DNA of 64,000 bases from Schizochytrium sp. CCTCC M209059. Taxonomy: Eukaryota > Sar > Bigyra > Thraustochytrida > Thraustochytriidae. The DNA lies in contig KN805395.1 in assembly GCA_000818945.1 (NCBI GenBank), positions 436,138 to 500,137 on the forward strand, written 5' to 3'. Positions within the stretch are counted from its first letter, which is position 1; each line of letters starts with the position of its first letter. A program made the translations under genes and the position numbers. The notes below the pieces were generated by a model. That model made no database searches. It had not been told where the DNA came from and was given only the letters and a program-made list of their open reading frames with translations. This document shows positions 1 to 7,961 of the stretch, piece after piece.

Positions 1-75
1 AGTCGGCGACACTCGTTGGCGTGGTGGTCGTGAGGTCGGGAGGTCGTGAACGTCTTCGAAGTCTTCCTCGCGTTC

Positions 76-335
76 GCCCTATCCAGAATGGAGCGCTCGT
101 TCGAGTCGTAATTCATGAAGTTTGTACTTGCCAGCGCGCTTTCCCGCCCTGTCCAGAATGGAGCGCTCGTTTGAGTCGTAATTCGTGAAGTTTGTACTTG
201 CCAGCGCGCTTTCCCGTTTTGTCCAGAATGGAGCGCTCGTTCGAGTCGTACTTCGTAAAGTTTGTACTTGCCAGCGCGCTTTCCCGCCCGGTCTTGATTT
301 GAGTGCGCTTACTGGTCGTACTTTTTCGAATTGTT
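76..335. repeat. 70-bp tandem minisatellite, about 3.5 copies
   Basis: Three near-identical 70-base units begin at 76, 146 and 216. Each holds the core CCAGAATGGAGCGCTCGT followed by a conserved stretch ending in CCAGCGCGCTTTCCCG. A decayed fourth unit follows from 286. The units differ by a few substitutions and no indels, so the period is exactly 70. The short reading frames across it are a by-product of the repeat and are not supported as genes. Confidence 0.9.
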
Positions 336-715
336 GCCACTCCACTCGTATTCTTTATTCTCGTCGCTGTCATGTGGCTGATTTTTGACTGCTCGAAAGG
401 CCAGTCACGAACCGCCAGTCACAAAGAGTCGGTCACAAACAATTGCGGCTATTCGCGATTTGGGAGTGTGAATGTGTGTGTCGCTGATTCAATCAGTCAA
501 GGGGGTTGACAAGTCACTGTGGCGACTCGCCATCAGCCAGAGTGGCTCATAGTCCTTGCCTCGGGCAGTACGATAATCTCCATCGATAACGAACAAACGA
601 ATGGCACAGCATACATCTATCTATTTTATTGTTTCCTGATGTCTGCTTGCTTGATCATGGTGATTGACCTCATCTGCAATCACGTTCAACTTTAGCTGTT
701 ACAGCCCAAGAGCAC
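336..715. other. intergenic, no gene seen
   Basis: No supported coding region. It is the 3' flank of the NAD(P)HX epimerase gene on the minus strand. There are loosely repeated CAGTCAC-type words around 400-540 but no clear repeat unit. Confidence 0.5.
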
Positions 716-1441
716 TCAAATACGACACACGTCCGAATCGAGCCGCACGCACTGCGCAGTGCCTTCAAAAGGAGGTAAATCCGTCAAGTTGTACTTTTCG
801 CGCATTTTTGGAGGCAGAAAGCGGCCTCCCAGGAAGTGGTGTTCTCCCGTAAAGTGAGCCGCACAAAGCTTCGGCGCCGTCAGCGAGACCAGCATTGCAG
901 GTCGCAGACCATCACCTGCCTCGTCACCCTTTTCCACATCCCAGCCAGAAGGAATGTCGACCGAGGCAATCGGAAGCTCCGTCGTCTTCATACGGTCCAT
1001 CACTACGTCAAAGGGAGCGCGGATACCACCACTTGGAGAAAAAGAAAAGCCAAACACTGCGTCCACCACCACATCGTAGTTATCCTTTGAAAGTGTTTCC
1101 GGTGTAGTATCCAGCACAGGGACATCAATTTTTTCGAGCTGCGTCAGCAAGTTCTTGTAAAAGATGCCCGTCCCGCTATCCTTGGGGGGCTTCGGATACA
1201 ACACAGTAGGATGGTAGCCAAAGTGAAGCAAGTGCCGTGCGGCGACGAGGCCGTCCCCTCCGTTGTTTCCGGGACCGCACACCACCAAAAGCCGCGTCGC
1301 GACCGGCCACACCGCCGCAATGGCGCACGCTACAGAGAGTCCCGCCAGCTCCATGAGCTGCTCCAGCGCGAAGCCACCTGAACCCATAAGCTCCACGTCA
1401 AGTTCCTGCGCAAGTCGCTGCCCGAGCATGAGTTGCCGCAT
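716..1441 (-). CDS. NAXE: NAD(P)H-hydrate epimerase (YjeF N-terminal domain)
   Basis: Predicted to epimerise the R and S forms of damaged hydrated NAD(P)H (NAD(P)HX) so that the partner dehydratase can repair it. The 241-residue protein covers the whole YjeF_N domain: LMELAGLSVA near residue 30, the nucleotide-binding loop CGPGNNGGDGL near 55, VVDAVFGFSF near 125, SVDIPSGWDVEKG near 160 and the C-terminal LTAPK and LGGRFLPP motifs. This order matches animal NAXE closely. The first methionine in frame lies just before the domain, so no mitochondrial presequence is seen; an upstream exon cannot be excluded. The separate ADP/ATP-dependent dehydratase domain is absent, as in eukaryotic NAXE. Confidence 0.92.
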   Translation of the reverse strand: MRQLMLGQRLAQELDVELMGSGGFALEQLMELAGLSVACAIAAVWPVATRLLVVCGPGNNGGDGLVAARHLLHFGYHPTVLYPKPPKDSGTGIFYKNLLTQLEKIDVPVLDTTPETLSKDNYDVVVDAVFGFSFSPSGGIRAPFDVVMDRMKTTELPIASVDIPSGWDVEKGDEAGDGLRPAMLVSLTAPKLCAAHFTGEHHFLGGRFLPPKMREKYNLTDLPPFEGTAQCVRLDSDVCRI

Positions 1442-2240
1442 CTTGCCAGCAGTCGCGCGTGTCTCGCGTCTCGCTCGGCCTGCACCGCTTGCTCGCGGTT
1501 CTCTCTTGCAGCTTTTGCAGCGCGTCCGTGTCCTCAGCTCAAGCGAGTCTGTGACTCGGCTTCGTATCTGACACCTCCAAACACTTCAGGTTGCTTGAAT
1601 CTCGGCTTCGAGAGATTGCCTTCGACGACTGCTACAATTGCGGTATCTTGGCAGGCACGAGGGCGACAGCAACGTTGCAAGCTCGATGACGAATAACGAG
1701 ACATCTCGGCAGACAAACAGAAGGACGACAGCAACATTCTACGTCCGAAGCCATCCTACCCTACTAACTGATTGGAAAAATTAAAATGTATGAGACATGG
1801 CTTGTCGAATCATCGATCGCTGCACTCTCTTTTTCCAACGATTTGAAACCCAAAGTAGCCCGGAGAATTACGAAAAAATACAAAATAGACTTCATCTTTC
1901 ACTGGCGAGGCCTCATTCAGACTTGTCTCTTTCTATTCAGATAAAGGATCCAGACAGACAATAATGGTGAGCGTCCTGGTGTCACTAACCCCTTCACATG
2001 GCAGGCATCGGTCAAACATCTTTCCTCTCATTTGTGGTAGAGAGCGTGTGTGTATGAGTATGAGTGTTATATTGCGAAGAGACCGCGAATCAAACTCCAC
2101 GTGAGGCCCTTTCTGAAGCCATCCCTTCCCTTCCATTTCTTTATCATCTTCTTGTCCCTTCTACATTGTGCGGACAGAGTCGATGGAGAAAAAAACAAGG
2201 TGAGACAAGACATGAACGAGGCTCTGCTTGCAAAGCACGA
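1442..2240. other. intergenic between two minus-strand genes
   Basis: No supported gene. It holds the presumed promoter and 5' leader of the NAXE gene at its left end and the 3' flank of the UQCC1-like gene at its right end. Base composition falls to AT-rich around 1750-1900, as expected for non-coding sequence here. Confidence 0.5.
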
Positions 2241-3209
2241 TTAGACGCGCTTAAAGGCATCAACCTCGCCCTTATCACCGCCCTCGCTCTCAGAGGAGGC
2301 CTCGCTCTCGTTAGGCTTTTGCCAAGATGTCTCGCGCGTCTCCACATTCCACCAATACGTGCGACCGTCGGCAGCCAGTGCCGGGCGCCATAATGAGTCG
2401 AGCGTCGAAGGACGCGCGCTAAGTTCGAGCCAGGAGAGTTTGGCCTCGAAAACAGTCTCGCGGTCCAGACGCTCGAGACTGCTCACCTGATTGCGCACAT
2501 ACTCTGCAAGGCGAAAGACGCATTCGTCAGGAACGCTCTCATCGCTTTGGTACACGTTGCGCCAGAGCGCGCTGCCGAGCTCGAGGTTTTCGTCGTTGGT
2601 AATATTGAGTCCGTGGTCGTACGAGATGGCCGCCGCGAAGCACTTCTTTTGCACCTCTGAGAGATGCTTGTTGACCGTGAGCTCGTGGACGCCCGTGGCG
2701 CGCACATAGCGAGTCGTCTGCTCCCAGCAAGCGTCAAAGAGAGCCTCTTGCAGGTCCCTGCCGCCTTCGTCTTCGGCGAGGAGCCGCCGATGCACCATCC
2801 ACACGTGCAGCATGGTCAGCTGCTGGCGAGGGTGAAAGTTTTGCACGTCGAACCAGTCCATGTTCAGGCCAAACGAAAGGTCCTTATTGGCAATCTGGGC
2901 CTGCTCCTCGCAGCTTCTGTACAGCGCCTGGCCATGTCGCAGGTCGCGGCTCTCTTTGGAGTAGAATCCGAGCAGGCGCAGCGCCCACCCGTAGCGTTTC
3001 GTCAGCATACTCTCCTGCTCGTCCATGCTGGGCGGCTTCGTTCCTTGCGAGAAAAGGCGCGCCGCACTCAATCCGTGCGCGCCTGCGGCAGCCCGCGCTC
3101 CGCTCCGTGCCGTCGCCGCCGCCGTCAGCGCGCCTCCGCGAGGCCTCGCCGCGAGCCCCGTGGCCCCGCGCATCGTCGCGCTCGCGCTCCTGGCCAGCAT
3201 CATCATCAT
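2241..3209 (-). CDS. UQCC1: Mitochondrial cytochrome bc1 assembly chaperone (Cbp3/UQCC1 family) with C-terminal WW domain
   Basis: Family role: helps translate and assemble cytochrome b into complex III of the mitochondrial inner membrane. I start at the first of four consecutive methionines (MMMMLARSASATMRG), which opens an Arg/Ala/Ser-rich, acid-free stretch of about 55 residues typical of a mitochondrial presequence. The reading frame stays open further upstream but is low-complexity there. The ubiquinol-cytochrome c chaperone domain spans about residues 75-250, including LTMLHVWMVHRRLL and a histidine-rich helix ending AISYDHGLN. About residues 270-299 form a WW domain: two tryptophans 22 residues apart, the YWWN centre and a closing WQKP. 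The tail is acidic and serine-rich. Fusion of a WW domain to this chaperone is unusual. Product 322 residues. Confidence 0.85.
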   Translation of the reverse strand: MMMMLARSASATMRGATGLAARPRGGALTAAATARSGARAAAGAHGLSAARLFSQGTKPPSMDEQESMLTKRYGWALRLLGFYSKESRDLRHGQALYRSCEEQAQIANKDLSFGLNMDWFDVQNFHPRQQLTMLHVWMVHRRLLAEDEGGRDLQEALFDACWEQTTRYVRATGVHELTVNKHLSEVQKKCFAAAISYDHGLNITNDENLELGSALWRNVYQSDESVPDECVFRLAEYVRNQVSSLERLDRETVFEAKLSWLELSARPSTLDSLWRPALAADGRTYWWNVETRETSWQKPNESEASSESEGGDKGEVDAFKRV

Positions 3210-3621
3210 CCTACTCTCCCGCGCGTCTCCGCAGCGGGCCCAACTCCGCTCTGCTCTGCTCTGCGCTGCGCTGCGCTGCGCTGCGCTGCCCTGCCCTGCT
3301 GCGCGCACGAAGCGGGCGCTGCTGCTGCCGCCGCCGTCGCCGCTGCTGCCGTCGCGGGGCTCGAGGCGGGCTTGCTTTGGATGGCTGCACCAACCGAGGA
3401 GGCGCGGCGTTGATAAGGGAGGCAGGGAGAGAGAAGGCGGAGAGAGATTTTGCCGCTCGTGGCCACAGGAAAGCTGCCTCCTCTTTCCGGTGGGACTGCG
3501 ACGAAGTGCTCGATGGGCGGGCCGAGGGGGAGAAGGACCGGGTGCGAGATGGGGAAAATGCGCACGCAAGGGCTGCTCGCTCCAAGAGGGGTGGGAGATG
3601 ATGATGCAGGTGTTTGTCTGT
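3210..3621. other. 5' region of the UQCC1-like gene, GC-rich with pentamer repeat
   Basis: GC-rich leader and promoter region on the minus strand. It contains an imperfect (CTGCG)n-type array at about 3247-3302. Several overlapping reading frames here are low-complexity and not supported as genes. Confidence 0.5.
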
Positions 3622-3947
3622 CCCAGAGAAAAAGTCGACGAGACGAGCGAGGTCATGAGGAGTACATAAAATAGTGGGGAAGTGAGTTGGTGTCGGTGAG
3701 ACGTGCGAGCATGCTTGGAACACGAGGAAATAGCGATTGCAGATTCGATTGGCAAAAGTTCTAGAGTATTCGTTTACTTTTTCACCCAGAGGAAATTCGA
3801 CGAGACGAGCGAGGTCATGAGGAATACATACAATAGCGGAGAAGAGAGTTGGTGTCGGTGAGACGCTCGAGCATGCTTTGAGCAAGGGGAAATGGAGATT
3901 GCAGATTCGACTGGCAAAAGTTCTAGAGTATTTGTTTACTTTTCACA
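3622..3947. repeat. 163-bp tandem direct repeat, two copies
   Basis: Unit 1 runs 3622-3784 and unit 2 runs 3785-3947. Both start CCCAGAG, share GACGAGACGAGCGAGGTCAT and GTTGGTGTCGGTGAGACG, and end with CTAGAGTATT then a TTTACTTTT run. They differ by scattered substitutions. The last bases of unit 2 overlap the stop codon of the neighbouring minus-strand wax-synthase-like gene, so unit 1 may carry a duplicated 3' end of that gene. Confidence 0.9.
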
Positions 3948-4923
3948 AGGGGTCGCCCAGGAGCGCGAGCGTAGGGGCGACGACCATCGGTAGAGGAAGA
4001 CCAATTGCGCAGATCGTCCAGACGCGACGGGAAAGGGTTGACTTCCAGCGCGTGACCCCAATCGCCTGCTCTACCATGAGGAGAATAGGCTGCAGGATAA
4101 AGTACGAGGCCATCATTACCGCATCCTGAACGGGCATACCCGCAGCAAAAAGCTGAGGTGTGTGGATCAAACCACTCGCCACAAAGGTAGCCATCACAGC
4201 AAGTGGGCGGGCGAGGTTCAACCTTGTACGCAATGGGATATAAATGTAAGACTCGAGCAGCTCTTGGATGACCAGGTTCCATCGCCTTCCCCAGAATTCA
4301 GCGACAGACTGCGCGAGCAAAGGGCTGTTCTGCGCAGGAGGCACTTCGATGGCCATTTGAGAAGTAACTAAGCCCAGTGCACTGTCCAGGATGACAAGAC
4401 ACGAGTGGAGATACATTGCGCCTGCCAAAGTGCCTACGACGAAAGCAAAGGGGCGTGGAAGCCTGTTGCGTAGGACAAGAGCACCAACGCACGAAGCACA
4501 GAGTAACGCGTACGTTACGATATTTCGCAGAGAGTCGAAAAAGATGGTCCGCGTTCGCTCCGGGGGCACATCGAATTTGCAAAATCGATAGTCCTGGTAA
4601 AGAATTGACGTGTGCAATGTTCGCCCCCGCCTACTCACATTGCGAAAACGCTCCTCGTAAAAGGTCTGCGACGCGCGAATTATATAATAAGGCACTGTGA
4701 CGATGAGGATGCTGCGCAAACCTGCCTCCTCCGGCGAGACCATGGAAGGCGCGAGAATGACGAGCGGCGAAATCAGCGTAAACACGAGGTGCTTGTGAGT
4801 CCAAGACCCCTCGGGAAAGATGCGCTTGGCGAGATCGTCGAGGGATGGCGAGAGCAGACAAATCGTTCCATACGACATCGCCCACGCTGCGGCCGCAGGC
4901 CAATAGCTGTCAAAGAGACCCAT
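3943..4923 (-). CDS. Wax synthase-like membrane-bound O-acyltransferase
   Basis: Likely transfers a fatty acyl group to an alcohol or related acceptor in the endoplasmic reticulum. The 326-residue protein has about eight hydrophobic segments spread over its length. The C-terminal half carries the wax-synthase/MBOAT_2 signature: SVAEFWGRRWN near residue 215, then ASGLIHTPQLF near 255, whose histidine is the expected catalytic residue. Size fits plant and fungal wax-synthase-like enzymes. The true substrate (fatty alcohol, sterol or terpenoid precursor) cannot be read from sequence. The next gene is divergent. Confidence 0.85.
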   Translation of the reverse strand: MGLFDSYWPAAAAWAMSYGTICLLSPSLDDLAKRIFPEGSWTHKHLVFTLISPLVILAPSMVSPEEAGLRSILIVTVPYYIIRASQTFYEERFRNVSRRGRTLHTSILYQDYRFCKFDVPPERTRTIFFDSLRNIVTYALLCASCVGALVLRNRLPRPFAFVVGTLAGAMYLHSCLVILDSALGLVTSQMAIEVPPAQNSPLLAQSVAEFWGRRWNLVIQELLESYIYIPLRTRLNLARPLAVMATFVASGLIHTPQLFAAGMPVQDAVMMASYFILQPILLMVEQAIGVTRWKSTLSRRVWTICAIGLPLPMVVAPTLALLGDPL

Positions 4924-5610
4924 GCTTACTTGTTTACAAAAAAAAGAAAGCAGCAGAGACGAGAAAGACCTCAGCGCGTCGCGTCGTCTCGTAGTGGGAC
5001 AGCAGTGACGCGCGACTCTGACTGATGACGCAAGTCGCTGGCGGCCTGGGCTCGGCGAAGAGCTCTTCCTTTTCTCTGCAAGCGAGTCGAGCGAGCAGTG
5101 CTCCTCTCGAGTGCGCGCGGCTCCCTCGTCGCTCCTCGCCGCGTCGCAGCGCAGGCCCCTGGCTGCACGCGCGAGCGATTTTGCGGTCTGCTGAGCGAGG
5201 AAACCCCCCCCCGCCTTTCTTTCTCACATTCACATTTTGCTAGTAAATAGAAAAAGTATGCAGTACACACACCTATGCGTTCCCGCGAGCCAAAGGTGTG
5301 TGTGAGAATGTAGTGCAGCGCGGCACATTGAGCATCAAGTGAGTTTTTTGGTCGAGGGTTTTTTGCTTGGCTTGCCTTTCAGAATCATCAGCTGGGCCGC
5401 AGGGTGGCGTGGTGTGACGTGGCGTGGCGTGGAGACGCGAGACAGGGCAGTCGTTCGATCAATTGTAACGAGACGCCGACGCGCAAGTGGCCACGACCTA
5501 GAGTAGAGGAAATCAACACGAGCAACTCAGACGGACATACTACATACCAGCGGTGCTGCCTGAGACGACAAAAAATCAAGGTACACATTCACTCAGCCTG
5601 ACGTGCAAAG
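4924..5610. promoter_or_regulatory. shared divergent promoter region
   Basis: 687 bases between the divergent wax-synthase-like and EF-hand genes, so both promoters must lie here. There is a run of eight C residues at about 5206-5213 and a short tandem GTGGCGTG/GTGACGTG stretch near 5404-5432. No specific factor site is claimed. Confidence 0.5.
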
Positions 5611-6999
5611 ATGTCCTCGCCCATGCAGCGGGGACGCAGACGCGCAGAACTTCGGAAAGAACTTGCACGCGAAGTCTTTGCAAAGCAGCTTACCAATGGC
5701 GTCGACGTGGAAACCCTCCTCCTGGACAAGCTCATGCAGCGCTCAAAGGGCGGCTCGAACGGCATTCTGCAGCAGTTCCGCAAAATCGACATGAGCGTAG
5801 GCGATGGAGAAGAAGCCGAAATCTCCTTTGAGAACTTTAAAGAGTGCCTATCCAAGTTCGGTCTCGACGGACTTCGCGAAGAGGACGCGCGCAAGCTTTT
5901 CAATAAATATGACACCGATGGTAGCGGCGGCATCAGTCTGCAAGAGTTCGCCAACAATGTCATCAAGGCTACGCAAATAAACTCAAATATCGGCCGGTCA
6001 AATACCGACATCCAAGATGCTAAGCGAGCGCGCGAGAGAGCGCGCATCATGAAGCAGACTGCCATGCGGACTGGCTGGAAGACTGTCAGCGTTGACGCGG
6101 AGAGACTTTTGCAGCAAAAGATCGAAGAGCGCATCAAGGGCGGACCAAACTCACTGCGTCTTGCCTTTCGAAAATTCTGCAGTGACCGCAGAGGCGACAG
6201 CGCCATTTCTTTCGAAGAGTTTGGCAGTACGCTTGCACGCATGGGTCTCGAAGGGCTTTCGGAAGATGACCTGCGCGTACTCTTTGACCGGTTCGACGAC
6301 GATAAAAACGGGACCATCGAGTATTCTGAGTTTGTAGAGTTTGTCCTCAAGAGCAATGCACGCCACAACGGTCTTGCCGTGGCGCACATGGCCGCTGACA
6401 AGCAGGCCCAGCGCTTGCGGCAAAAGGCACTTGAAAAGCAAAAGAGGCTCAGCAAGCTCCACTGGGACTATGCGGCCGATCACGTCGATATTGAGACCAT
6501 GGTCGTCGATAAAGTCCAGCAAAAGCTCAAGTCAGGCCCGCATGCCCTCCGACGAGCATTTGGCCTTTTTGATCAGGAACACGGCGATGCTGCCGAAATT
6601 TCTCGGGATGCCTTTCGTATGGGTCTCGAGGAGCTTGGCTTTGTGGACATCCCCCCTCGAATCGTCAAGCGACTCTTTGCAAAGTACGACACCTCTGGAG
6701 ACGGCATCATCTCCTTTAGTGAATTCATCGCCCAGATGGAGCACCCCACGCGAGTCGGCGAGCGTGCTGCGCTCAATTGCTGCAAGCACTGCTGTTGTCA
6801 TCGGACGCCAGACAAGCATCGCCGACATCACAAAAAGAGCTCGAGACACGGTCGCCCATCCTTGTCGTCGTCATCGTCGTCGTCTGAGCATCGTCCCAAG
6901 ACGCAGCAATATCCATCGACACGTTCCTTGCGGACGTCGAGGTCTGAGGTCAGTCTCTTGCCGCCTGTCACCGGACGTTCGCTCCAGGTTCCAACATAG
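5611..6999 (+). CDS. Protein with three EF-hand-pair modules
   Basis: Predicted calcium-binding protein of 462 residues built from three similar modules of about 130 residues. Each module begins with a helix resembling VDVETLLLDKLMQR or VDIETMVVDKVQQKL, followed by a (K/S)GG/SGP turn, a degenerate first EF-hand and a canonical second one. The canonical loops start at residues 101 (DTDGSGGISLQEF), 229 (DDDKNGTIEYSEF) and 360 (DTSGDGIISFSEF), all with the invariant Glu at position 12. The C-terminal 80 residues are disordered: a Cys/His cluster (CCKHCCCH), then Ser- and Arg-rich sequence. The start has a good context (AAAGATG). Similar multi-pair proteins occur in flagellated protists, but no specific role can be assigned. 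Confidence 0.85.
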   Translation: MSSPMQRGRRRAELRKELAREVFAKQLTNGVDVETLLLDKLMQRSKGGSNGILQQFRKIDMSVGDGEEAEISFENFKECLSKFGLDGLREEDARKLFNKYDTDGSGGISLQEFANNVIKATQINSNIGRSNTDIQDAKRARERARIMKQTAMRTGWKTVSVDAERLLQQKIEERIKGGPNSLRLAFRKFCSDRRGDSAISFEEFGSTLARMGLEGLSEDDLRVLFDRFDDDKNGTIEYSEFVEFVLKSNARHNGLAVAHMAADKQAQRLRQKALEKQKRLSKLHWDYAADHVDIETMVVDKVQQKLKSGPHALRRAFGLFDQEHGDAAEISRDAFRMGLEELGFVDIPPRIVKRLFAKYDTSGDGIISFSEFIAQMEHPTRVGERAALNCCKHCCCHRTPDKHRRHHKKSSRHGRPSLSSSSSSSEHRPKTQQYPSTRSLRTSRSEVSLLPPVTGRSLQVPT

Positions 7000-7961
7000 C
7001 CTCTCGGTCCATAGAATGAGTGCAAATACCCGTGTAACCTTGATCGACGTCGCCTCACCATCTCTTTTGTCATTTGACATCACTGCACGCAGGGTGCTCT
7101 CGCCGCCCACGTTCAGTCTCTCGCAAATGCTGCCGGCAAACAAACTTGCTGCCCGATAGAAGAGATCGACCAGCCTCAGCGTGTGCCTTTGTCGATTCCG
7201 GTTTTTGCGCTCGCGCTCGTGAAATCAACTTCCACACCAAGTCACGAGCCAAAATGAGGAGTTCTTTTTACCGGGAGCAGCAGCCGCAGCCGCAAGCAAT
7301 AGGCATTGCAGCAGCGGTGGCAGCAGCAAACCAAGTATATAGATACGTAGGAGCACCATGCCAGCCTGAAGAGTTCCTCCCCCACACCGTAGAACAAACG
7401 TTCAGACGCTCGCAAATGATACTATATACCGTAAAACAAATAGCTACAGGTTGAGTCCATGCCTTTTCAGCGTCGCCTGTACCTGACCAAGGACTTTTAC
7501 GCAGAGCTCGTTTCGCGCATCAAAGATGCGTAGTACTACAAAAAAAGATACAACGTTGAATTTTGTTGTTTTTTCTGCTGTGCTTGCTGATTTAAGTTTT
7601 GGTCCTGAGTCAAGCAAGCTCGACGGTGAGTGAAAATAGCTATTTTCTCAATTTGCTCGGTATAATGCGCGTTTTTCGCATTCTTTTGAGAAAAATAAGC
7701 TCAGTTTCGCAGCTGGCCACTCTCCGCAAATACCTCGCCACATCCAAGCACTTTTGCTCGCGGGCCACCCTCGCTCGACCCACACTTGACATCACACCGC
7801 ACATCCACAATCATCTGACTTTGCAGAGTTTGTTTTGTTTTTGTTTTGTTTTAAACAAAATGGGTTGTGCAAAAGCTTGGCACCATCGCATACGCAGGAG
7901 CGACACCAATCTCTCCTCGCTCTGCGGTTGGTTGCGCGGAGAGAGGCGACGCAAGCGCACC
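7000..7961. other. intergenic, no convincing gene
   Basis: 3' flank of the EF-hand gene and 5' flank of the WDR6-like gene. A 66-residue frame starting with ATG at 7254 has Gln/Ala-rich sequence with no recognised family. Another ATG at 7459 gives only 24 codons. A run of alternating T and G near 7830-7855 and the overall AT-richness suggest non-coding sequence. Confidence 0.4.

Noticed and set aside
7254..7454. 66-codon frame starting MRSSFYREQQ
   Set aside because: Has an ATG and stop but low-complexity start, no family and no conserved feature. Kept as a possibility only.
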